Made by a program: the position numbers and the translations under genes
Shown: one piece after another, positions 27,149 to 34,356 of the stretch
Layout of the letters: each line of letters starts with the position of its first letter
Numbering within the stretch: the stretch's first letter is position 1
The notes under the pieces: model-generated
Told to the model about the DNA's origin: nothing
The model's input: the letters and a program-made list of their open reading frames with translations, nothing else
The model's database searches: none
Assembly: GCF_900169565.1 (NCBI RefSeq)
Contig: NZ_LT828648.1
Span: 3,880,501-3,944,500, forward strand
Length of the DNA: 64,000 bases
Source: Nitrospira japonica
GTDB taxonomy: Bacteria; Nitrospirota; Nitrospiria; Nitrospirales; Nitrospiraceae
Direction: 5' to 3'

Positions 27149-28360
27149 TTACACCGTTCCCGCCATCTGGAAGACCGGCAGATACATGACGATCACAATT
27201 CCGCCGACCAGCACTCCCATGACCAGTAGGAGGACCGGTTCGATCCAGGTGGTCAACTGGGTCAACCGAAGATCGAGATCTCCCTCATAGAATTCCGCGA
27301 CATCATGAAGCATCGCCTCAAGCGCGCCAGTTTCTTCTCCGACCGAAAGCATCTCGATCGCCAGTTTCGGAAAGACACCGGGTCGGCCCAACGCGGCAGC
27401 CAAGGTGGTGCCTTCGCGAATGTCATCGACAGCTTCACCGATTCCCCCGGCAATGTATCGGTTGGAGACCGCCCCTTTGGTAATCTGTAACGCATCGACC
27501 AGGGGAGTCCCCCCGGCGAGGATCGTTCCCAACGTCCGCGCCAATTGGATCGTATGATGTTTCACGAAAATCTGCCCTAGAAGAGGCGCCCGCAGCAGCA
27601 TTCGATCCGCCGCTAGGTGACCAGGCGGCGTCGCATAATAGGCCCGTCCGGCCAATAGCACGGCCGCGAGCGATACCGCCGTCGGGATCAGATACGCGTG
27701 TGCCGCCGTGACGAGATCGATCAATGCCTGCGTCGCGACCGGCAAGGTCTTGGCCGATTCACTATAGACGGAGATGAATGTGGGCATGACATACGCCAAT
27801 AAGAATCCGACGACCCCGACGCCGACGAGAATCAGAAACCCAGGATAGGCAAGAGCTTTTGCCACCTTCTGGCGAAGTCCGAGCATCAACTTCAAATAGG
27901 TGATGAAACGCTGCAATACGTCCCCCACGTTTCCCGATTGCTCGCCAGCCTTGAAGGTGGCGATATAGAGCTCGGAGAAATATGCGGGATGTTTGGCAAG
28001 CGCCTCGGAAACGGAAGCGCCGCCGCGAATATCCTGCCTCACCATCCGGAGTACCTGTTGAAACCCCGAATGGCGCGCCCGTTCGATCAAGAGATCCCAC
28101 ACGCGGAGCACAGGCAATCCGGCCTTCACTAATGCCAGCAACTCCTGATTGAAGATGAGGAACTCTCCGAGAGGCAGTCCACGGAACGGCGAAAGACTGA
28201 GAGTGGAACCGCCGACCGCTCCGCCACGGCGTTGAAGTTTGAAAACGAGATACCCCTGTCCTTCAAGTTTGGCGCGGACGAGTTGCTCCTCCTCGCCTTC
28301 GACTTGACCGTCCAAGGTCGATCCATCCGGGCGAGCGATTCTGTACGAAAAGACCGGCAT
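27149..28360 (-). CDS. gspF: Type II secretion inner-membrane platform protein GspF/PilC
   Basis: Polytopic platform protein of about 403 residues with two T2SSF domains. The N-terminal FSYRIARPDGSTLDGQVEGEE leads into repeats of the form LLALVKAGLPVLRVWDLL and LGTILAGGTPLVDALQI, each followed by a cytoplasmic helical bundle. Three hydrophobic segments are visible, the last ending LLVMGVLVGGIVIVMYLPVFQM. ATG 28360 (MPVFSYR) matches family starts; a GTG at 28372 is possible. It lies 31 bases before gspE. Confidence 0.92.
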   Translation of the reverse strand: MPVFSYRIARPDGSTLDGQVEGEEEQLVRAKLEGQGYLVFKLQRRGGAVGGSTLSLSPFRGLPLGEFLIFNQELLALVKAGLPVLRVWDLLIERARHSGFQQVLRMVRQDIRGGASVSEALAKHPAYFSELYIATFKAGEQSGNVGDVLQRFITYLKLMLGLRQKVAKALAYPGFLILVGVGVVGFLLAYVMPTFISVYSESAKTLPVATQALIDLVTAAHAYLIPTAVSLAAVLLAGRAYYATPPGHLAADRMLLRAPLLGQIFVKHHTIQLARTLGTILAGGTPLVDALQITKGAVSNRYIAGGIGEAVDDIREGTTLAAALGRPGVFPKLAIEMLSVGEETGALEAMLHDVAEFYEGDLDLRLTQLTTWIEPVLLLVMGVLVGGIVIVMYLPVFQMAGTV

Positions 28361-28396
28361 GGCTCGATTCACAGACCAGGTTGAGGTCTATCCGTC

Positions 28397-29203
28397 TTAG
28401 GGAATCGACTCCGGAACTCCTGGGACAGATGCTCGTCCCCTCCGACCTTCCGGAAGCCGGAGCGCCTGACCGATTTCGATGGCGTTGCCCGAAAGCTGAT
28501 TGATCTCGCGCAGCTGGTGCAATGAGACATGATGCCTCTTGGCCAGACTCCACAATGTGTCTCCGTATTTCACGAAGACGGTGCGAGGTGCAGGCTCGCC
28601 ATAAGAAAAATCCCTATCGCTTGCCATGTCGTCATAGTCCACCGACGTACCCATCAATGCCGCAGGCGTGGCGACCATGGCTGTCTTTTGCGCCTTACGA
28701 CCGGATCCTTCTCGAAAGGCCGGCAGGACATCCTGAATCCCGTCTTTGGACATGCCGGACTTGGACAGATGTTTTTGCAGCCGCTTTAACTGGCTGTGCA
28801 ATTGAAGGCTGCTGCGAGAGAGTCGCTCCCGTTCTGCCCGGGCTGTCATCAGTTCTTCGCGCTGGAGTTCGATCACTTGTTTGGCTTCGGCGACGCGACG
28901 TTCCGCCTCCCGGACCCGGCCTTCGAGCTGAGCACGAGCCACCTGCGCATCCGCCAGTTCCTGCCGCCGCACGTCCAACTCGGCCCTTAACTCCGTGATC
29001 GTGCGTTGCGTATCTCTGACCTGGGTCTTGAGCGTGTCGATGCTCAACTGGAGGTCGACTACCTCTGGTTCTGCCATCGGTTCCAGTTCTCCGCAGGCAG
29101 CGTTCGACAAAGCCACAAGAAACAGAACGACACCCGCGCCGAGCCGAACCAGGCGCTCGCATGCACAGATCTTACGGCCGATGAGCTTCATCCCCGTTAC
29201 CAT
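28397..29203 (-). CDS. LysM-domain coiled-coil lipoprotein
   Basis: About 268 residues: a signal peptide with lipobox SNAAC, a long heptad-rich coiled coil (about 45-145, Glu/Gln/Arg-rich), a linker, and a C-terminal LysM domain (FVKYGDTLWSLAKRHHVSLHQLREINQ ending ALRLPEG). LysM binds peptidoglycan, so this protein probably tethers or spaces the secretion complex across the periplasm. ATG 29203 overlaps the gspG stop region; ATG 29191 (MKLIGRK) is an equally plausible start, and neither has a good ribosome-binding site. The gene lies within the secretion operon between gspG and gspF. Confidence 0.8.
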   Translation of the reverse strand: MVTGMKLIGRKICACERLVRLGAGVVLFLVALSNAACGELEPMAEPEVVDLQLSIDTLKTQVRDTQRTITELRAELDVRRQELADAQVARAQLEGRVREAERRVAEAKQVIELQREELMTARAERERLSRSSLQLHSQLKRLQKHLSKSGMSKDGIQDVLPAFREGSGRKAQKTAMVATPAALMGTSVDYDDMASDRDFSYGEPAPRTVFVKYGDTLWSLAKRHHVSLHQLREINQLSGNAIEIGQALRLPEGRRGRASVPGVPESIP

Positions 29204-29598
29204 CGATTGTACGGAACTCCGTTCGTCCCGACGAAGTCGGACCCTGAAAAGACGTCGATGACGCCTTCTTCGACACCCCCGGTGATCTCCTGCCACGTGG
29301 TTTCGGAATTGGTGAACGGATCCTTGGGAACGGTCCGCAGGTAACCGGTACCGACCAATATCTGCAGGGAAGCTGGAAATTTTCCCTGATCCGCACGATG
29401 TTGATCGAGGACGTCACGCAATGTGAAAAGATCCTGTCGCAGCGCGGCTTCTCGGGCCTTGATTAAAGAGGCTTGGTATGTTGGTATCGCCATCGTCGCC
29501 AATATCCCGACGATTGAAACGACGATCAACAACTCGATCAACGTAAAACCGTTCGGCATCCGCACCGTACGGTTACCAATCGCGATATTTGGTTCCAT
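29197..29598 (-). CDS. gspG: Major pseudopilin GspG-like
   Basis: Prepilin-type protein with the class III signal PNG/FTLIELLIVVSIVGILATMAIP, including Glu5, followed by YQASLIKAREAALRQDLFTLRDVLDQHRADQGKFP, the GspG core. The usual C-terminal DPFTNSETTW region is present. The start is uncertain: ATG 29598 gives a leader containing arginines as expected and overlaps the preceding gene by 26 bases. ATG 29559 would give only a four-residue leader. The product forms the pseudopilus that pushes substrates or builds a pilus. Confidence 0.86.
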   Translation of the reverse strand: MEPNIAIGNRTVRMPNGFTLIELLIVVSIVGILATMAIPTYQASLIKAREAALRQDLFTLRDVLDQHRADQGKFPASLQILVGTGYLRTVPKDPFTNSETTWQEITGGVEEGVIDVFSGSDFVGTNGVPYNRW

Positions 29599-30079
29599 CA
29601 AGCGCGACGTCATCGCTTTTCGTCATTACATCGTAGATGTCTTCACCGCACCAACTCGACGCGTCAGGCGCATCCTTGTAGCAACGGAATCGCCAGTCCG
29701 CCTTTCCGGTCAACGGATCGATGGGAAGACTCCTCAAGTAACGCCGGATCGTCGAGCCTCGGACCGTCGCTTCCTCACCGGTGAGAGTCACTCCGAGCAA
29801 CACGTTCAGGGATTTTGGATAGCCATAGAGGCTGCTGACCTCCTTACAGGTCAGCTTGTTCTTAAGACACACGGGGCCGACCAGCACATCGCCATCCCGA
29901 TTCCATTCCAGCTTGAACGTATCGATGGCCGCCCGGACGATCCGCAGGTGCTGTCGCAACTCTACTTCGTGCGCTCGTTTGGTCGACAGGCGGCTCAACG
30001 GAAGCGCCACGGACGCGAGGATCATCACGATCGTCAGCGTCACCATCAATTCCAGAAGCGTGACGCCGGACTGTTTCAC
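29573..30079 (-). CDS. Second GspG-type pseudopilin
   Basis: A 168-residue prepilin-like protein with signal MKQSG/VTLLELMVTLTIVMILASVALP (Glu at mature position 5) and a GspG-like body with ELRQHLRIVRAAIDTFKLEW and SLPIDPLTGKADW. Four cysteines in the variable middle and end could form disulfides. It starts with GTG at 30079, overlapping the secretin stop as GTGA. Two adjacent G-type pseudopilins suggest one major and one minor subunit. Confidence 0.82.
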   Translation of the reverse strand: MKQSGVTLLELMVTLTIVMILASVALPLSRLSTKRAHEVELRQHLRIVRAAIDTFKLEWNRDGDVLVGPVCLKNKLTCKEVSSLYGYPKSLNVLLGVTLTGEEATVRGSTIRRYLRSLPIDPLTGKADWRFRCYKDAPDASSWCGEDIYDVMTKSDDVALDGTKYRDW

Positions 30080-32442
30080 CGCACCCTCACGATCCCCCTT
30101 CCGTCGAAGGACGGTGGAGAGGATCCTCCCGGCGTATCCTTGAGCGATACGCTCACGGGGGATACGCCCGGGGCCTTCGCCACAAACGTCGCGGTCACGG
30201 TTCGTCCGCCGCCGGACGCCCGCGGCGCGTTCGAGGCAATCGTAAATTCGACCGGGGCGTCCTCCTCCAAACCGGTTCCCGATTCAGACGGGGTCCGGTC
30301 GGCCGGCACCACATCGCCGTAGGCCAGCGACTTGAGCTGCAAGACTTTCGAATCGAACCGGAGTTGGAACAGTCCGTCGGCGGAAGTGCGTAGCCGCTCA
30401 TCGTTGAATGACAGCTTGAATTCCTTGCCCACCGATACGACGGAACTCTCGGGTTTGATCGAGACGATTTGCCCGACCGTGGCCATGCGGGCCAGGGAAG
30501 CAACCGCGGTCTTGCCTTGCCCATTTGTTTTCGCAATACCGCCGGCCGGCACGCCCATCACCCCTGAATTCAAGAGCTTGGCACCGGAAATGGTCTTCCC
30601 CTGCGGCGTGAACAACGGGTTCGTCGCATAGGTGGAGTCGGTTCCCGACCAAAAGGTTTGTTTACTCGGAACGGGCGGCGTCATTGACTGCACGATATGC
30701 GGCGTCAGCGTCAGAATCACTTCCGTGGTCACCCGCTGCGTCTTGAATGAACTGATGAGGTTGCCGATAAACGGGAGATCTCCCAGCCAGGGAACCGTGA
30801 CCTTCGTGCGGCGATCCTCCTCCTGAAGCAAGCCGCCCAGGACAATGGTTTCCCCATCCTTGACGCTCAGCATCGTTTCGGCCGACCGATTGCCGAATTT
30901 AAACTGCGTGATCGGAGGATTAGCCTGCAATACCACCTGCTCTCCCAATCGAACCACTTCGATCTTCATCTTCAAGGAGAGTTCATTGGCGAGATGGATC
31001 ATCGGTTCGACCGTCAGCTTGACGCCGGTATCCCGGAACTCGATGGAGGTCACCGTAGAGGTCGTTGGAACTGCTCCGGTCGATGCCTGACCTGGCAATA
31101 CATTGGTGGTAGAAAGAAGGATCGGCTGCTTGTCGCCAATGTTGATTTCCGCTTTCTTATTATTGACGACGCGAACTTTCGGCGAGGCCAACGTTTTTGC
31201 GTCCGTCACCTGTTTGAAAAAATCCAATTGTACATTGGTAGGCAGCTTGAAAAGATAGTTTCCCTTCCCGAGGCTCGTCAATTGCTGCAGCGTAAATTGT
31301 TGCGCCAAATCGCCGGCGATGACCCCGGCAAATCCCGGCGGGACAATGGCCGCCGCAGCATTTTTAGGATACGTCAGGCCATACGTCTGATCGGTAGTCC
31401 GATCGACCTCCAGTACTTCGACTTCGAATAGCACCTCGGAATCCAGGCGGTCATTGGCCACGATGATCTTTTCGGCCATTTCGATCTTTTCCGGCTGATC
31501 CCGTATGACGATGGTGTTCAACTGCTCGTTGGCATGCATGCGCTTGGAATCCAGCATGCTCTTCAACAAGACCACCATATCCTTGGCCTTCGCGGTCGAC
31601 AGATAAAACGTTCGCACCATGAGGTCTTGATACTGTTCTTGCTTCTGCTTGGTATTCGGGCTAATGATCATGACTCCGGGCGATACCACGCGAGAGAACA
31701 GACTATTGCTGTTCAGAATCAGGTTCATTGCATCGTCAAACGGCGTGTCCTGAATCGCAATGGTCACGGGATCGTTGCGGACGTCTTTGTCGAAAATCAG
31801 ATTCATTCCACCTGCCTTACCGATCCCTTCCAATACTTCCTTTAGCCCGGCGTTACGAAACCGAAGCGTAATTGGTTGCTTGCGGCGATCCTCCCGGGTC
31901 ATCGCCTGCTGCTCCTCCGTGAGTTTGGCGATGCTCTCCAGCGGATCGGGATACGAAGGGTCCAGCTCGGCAGCCTTGGAGTAGCTTTCCATCGCCTCGT
32001 CCATTCGCCCGAGCTGCGCGAGACGATCGGCCTCTTTGTATTGCTGCCGTGACTCCTTGAGTCGATTGGCTTCTGAGAACCCCGACTGATGTTCGACATT
32101 CGTCGGTTCGATCGTCAGCGCCCGTTTGAACTGTTCAGCCGCCAAGTCGAACCGATGCTCCTTGAGGTACGCACGTCCTTTATCTCCATATTGCGCGGCC
32201 GAGCGATTCCTGGCCATCGCATACTTTTCCAGAAGACTCTGATTGAACGGATCATCCTTGAGGGCTTGACGATATGCCAGACTGGCTTCTTCCCACTGTC
32301 CCGCGGCAAGCTGCTGGTCGCCACGCTTGAGATCCGATGACGTGAAATAGGCGCAGCCAGCCAATGATATGATTGCCCCAGAGGCGACAACCCTCATGGA
32401 TGGACATGCACGGAAAATGGTCATGACAATGGAATCTTTCAT
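30076..32442 (-). CDS. gspD: Secretin GspD-like with TPR region and C-terminal cohesin-like domain
   Basis: Outer-membrane secretin of 788 residues, an unusual composite. An N-terminal lipobox (SLAGC, about residues 26-30) is followed by TPR-like helices (about 35-175), then an STN-type domain (ITLRFRNAGLKEVLEGIGKAGG, about 195) and an N domain (about 275-335). The secretin core (about 340-610) has ASPKVRVVNNKKAEI, VTSIEFRDTGVKLTVEP and VPWLGDLPFIGNL. The last 130 residues (VGQIVSIKPESSVVSVGKEFKLSF...) look like a cohesin or BslA-type Ig fold. First gene of the operon; no Shine-Dalgarno is evident at ATG 32442, and ATG 32424 is an alternative. Confidence 0.9.
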   Translation of the reverse strand: MKDSIVMTIFRACPSMRVVASGAIISLAGCAYFTSSDLKRGDQQLAAGQWEEASLAYRQALKDDPFNQSLLEKYAMARNRSAAQYGDKGRAYLKEHRFDLAAEQFKRALTIEPTNVEHQSGFSEANRLKESRQQYKEADRLAQLGRMDEAMESYSKAAELDPSYPDPLESIAKLTEEQQAMTREDRRKQPITLRFRNAGLKEVLEGIGKAGGMNLIFDKDVRNDPVTIAIQDTPFDDAMNLILNSNSLFSRVVSPGVMIISPNTKQKQEQYQDLMVRTFYLSTAKAKDMVVLLKSMLDSKRMHANEQLNTIVIRDQPEKIEMAEKIIVANDRLDSEVLFEVEVLEVDRTTDQTYGLTYPKNAAAAIVPPGFAGVIAGDLAQQFTLQQLTSLGKGNYLFKLPTNVQLDFFKQVTDAKTLASPKVRVVNNKKAEINIGDKQPILLSTTNVLPGQASTGAVPTTSTVTSIEFRDTGVKLTVEPMIHLANELSLKMKIEVVRLGEQVVLQANPPITQFKFGNRSAETMLSVKDGETIVLGGLLQEEDRRTKVTVPWLGDLPFIGNLISSFKTQRVTTEVILTLTPHIVQSMTPPVPSKQTFWSGTDSTYATNPLFTPQGKTISGAKLLNSGVMGVPAGGIAKTNGQGKTAVASLARMATVGQIVSIKPESSVVSVGKEFKLSFNDERLRTSADGLFQLRFDSKVLQLKSLAYGDVVPADRTPSESGTGLEEDAPVEFTIASNAPRASGGGRTVTATFVAKAPGVSPVSVSLKDTPGGSSPPSFDGRGIVRVR

Positions 32443-32634
32443 AGCGTGAGAGAGAACGACCGTCGCGTGGACAATCTTCGTGAATAATTGGAAAGGGGCG
32501 ATGCCAATCGAAGTCTAGCTCACCTCCACGCTATTGTGGAGGAAAAGAGACTTTCCGACAGCCTCGACTGCGGCTGGCAATGATTTGTCAGGGAATGCGG
32601 AGGCAGGCGGCAATACGATGCGGCGAGAACTTTT

Positions 32635-33936
32635 TCACAAACGCCAATACTTGATGGATGCAGGAAGTTTCGCACGATCAAGCACGCACTTCACATCGAT
32701 CACCACTCCATCACGCTGACTTCCGAGCGGCGACAGCAGCTTCTGCGTATCCATATCTGCATAGGCTCGATGGGCGACGGCGAGAACGATGCCGTCCACG
32801 TCCTTGAGTTGTTCCCACTTGCTCAAATGAATACCGTACTCCTCCACTGCTTCTTCAGATTCAGCGATAGGATCATGGACCAGAACCTGCACACCATACT
32901 CTTTAAGCTCATGAATGATATCGGGAACCTTGCTGTTCCTGAGGTCGGGCACGTTTTCCTTGAACGTCAGACCCAAAACAGCCACTTTCAGATCGTTGAC
33001 GGGGCGATTAAGCTGACTCAACCGCTTCATTGTTTGCTCGGCGACAAACTTGCCCATTCCATTGTTGATACGTCGCCCGGATAGGATTACCTGAGGATGA
33101 TAGCCGACGGATTCGGCTTTGCTGGTTAGGTAGTACGGATCCACACCAATACAATGGCCGCCTACCAACCCGGGTGAAAACTTGAGAAAGTTCCATTTTG
33201 TTCCAGCCGCTTCCAAGACCGATTTCGTGTCGATACCGAGCCGATGAAAAATGAGAGCCAATTCGTTCATGAGAGCAATGTTCAGATCCCGCTGCGTATT
33301 CTCAATCACTTTGGCTGCCTCGGCCACCTTGATGCTCGATGCCCGATGGATTCCGGCTTTCACGACCAAGCCATACGTATTGGCGACTATCTCCAACGAT
33401 TCCGCATCCTGGGCCGAAACTACTTTGACGATCTTCTCCAGCGTATGTTCCTTATCGCCGGGATTGATCCGTTCGGGCGAATAACCGAGCTTGAAATCCA
33501 CACCGCATTTCATTCCGGAAGTCTTTTCCAAGATAGGCTGGCAGACTTCCTCTGTGGCTCCGGGGTAGACGGTTGATTCGAAGACCACGATCGAGCCCGC
33601 CGAGAGATTCGCACCGATCAACTCCGATGACTTGCATAGCGCTGTGAGATCGGGCTGCAATGCCTCATTAATGGGTGTTGGGACCGCGACAATAATGAAA
33701 TCGGCCGCCTTCAAATCCGCAGGTTCTGACGTAAACTGGATGCGTGCACTTTTGAGGTCCGTCTCAGAGACCTCGCCGGTGCGATCGAACCCTTTGCGCA
33801 GCTCATTGATCTTTACTTTATTGATGTCAAAACCGACAACGTCGCCGCGCTTGCCAAACGCCACGGCGATTGGAAGTCCGACGTAGCCGAGCCCGACAAC
33901 GGCCACTTTCCTCGCATGCACTGTCTGACTACCCAT
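32635..33936 (-). CDS. Nucleotide-sugar 6-dehydrogenase (TviB/WbpO/WecC type)
   Basis: NAD-dependent enzyme that oxidises a UDP-hexose or UDP-N-acetylhexosamine to the uronic acid for polysaccharide synthesis. The 433 residues contain the Rossmann motif VVGLGYVGLP (14-22) and FESTVYPGATEE. The conserved GYSPERINPGD block and catalytic Cys262 in GGHCIGVDPYYL follow. The sequence flavour (SPERINPGDKEH) is that of UDP-GlcNAc/GalNAc dehydrogenases rather than UDP-glucose dehydrogenase; substrate not certain. ATG 33936 has AAGGAGG ideally placed. It is probably functionally part of the EPS locus despite being 7 kb away. Confidence 0.88.
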   Translation of the reverse strand: MGSQTVHARKVAVVGLGYVGLPIAVAFGKRGDVVGFDINKVKINELRKGFDRTGEVSETDLKSARIQFTSEPADLKAADFIIVAVPTPINEALQPDLTALCKSSELIGANLSAGSIVVFESTVYPGATEEVCQPILEKTSGMKCGVDFKLGYSPERINPGDKEHTLEKIVKVVSAQDAESLEIVANTYGLVVKAGIHRASSIKVAEAAKVIENTQRDLNIALMNELALIFHRLGIDTKSVLEAAGTKWNFLKFSPGLVGGHCIGVDPYYLTSKAESVGYHPQVILSGRRINNGMGKFVAEQTMKRLSQLNRPVNDLKVAVLGLTFKENVPDLRNSKVPDIIHELKEYGVQVLVHDPIAESEEAVEEYGIHLSKWEQLKDVDGIVLAVAHRAYADMDTQKLLSPLGSQRDGVVIDVKCVLDRAKLPASIKYWRL

Positions 33937-34356
33937 GTGTTCCTCCTTACAGGATTTTCACAGAATGGCAGAACCTCAGGTTTACGTCAATGAACTCAAG
34001 GGAATCCCACCTCGTCGGTGCGCAAGTTTGACTGGCAAGACATACAGCGGTGTTCAATTTCTACGCTTTTGTACACGAGCAACCTCGAACTCTTTGTGCA
34101 GCTTGATAGCATTTGTGCCCAAGGCTTGAATCACTGCCTGTCGAGCAAAAAATTCACAAGTGATTGATTCCCGTTACAGCCACCCAAACAAGCCTCAAAC
34201 CGTCACCGCAAGAACTGGAAAGGCACTGCTCTTGCTTTGACCTTCGTCCCCTGGTTGCCCGACAGGTGGAGGACTCCAAGGACGTACGTGTCGGCACAAC
34301 CTCACTGCGGATCGCCCTCACTCCAGTGAGACACAGATTTATACGGAGGCCTCACC
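33937..34356. other. Intergenic region between divergent genes
   Basis: This holds the start signals of the nucleotide-sugar dehydrogenase (minus) and of the BACON-repeat protein (plus, CGGAGG at about eight bases before its ATG). A weak minus-strand promoter candidate is TTGACG (33990-33985) with CATTCT (33967-33962). I see no RNA gene or clear operator. Confidence 0.4.

Noticed and set aside
32443-32634. Sigma54-type or other promoter before the gspD operon
   Set aside because: A TGGCA-like string is present, but the second element is not at the required distance; the CCTCCAC/GTGGAGG hairpin has no T run. No promoter could be supported.
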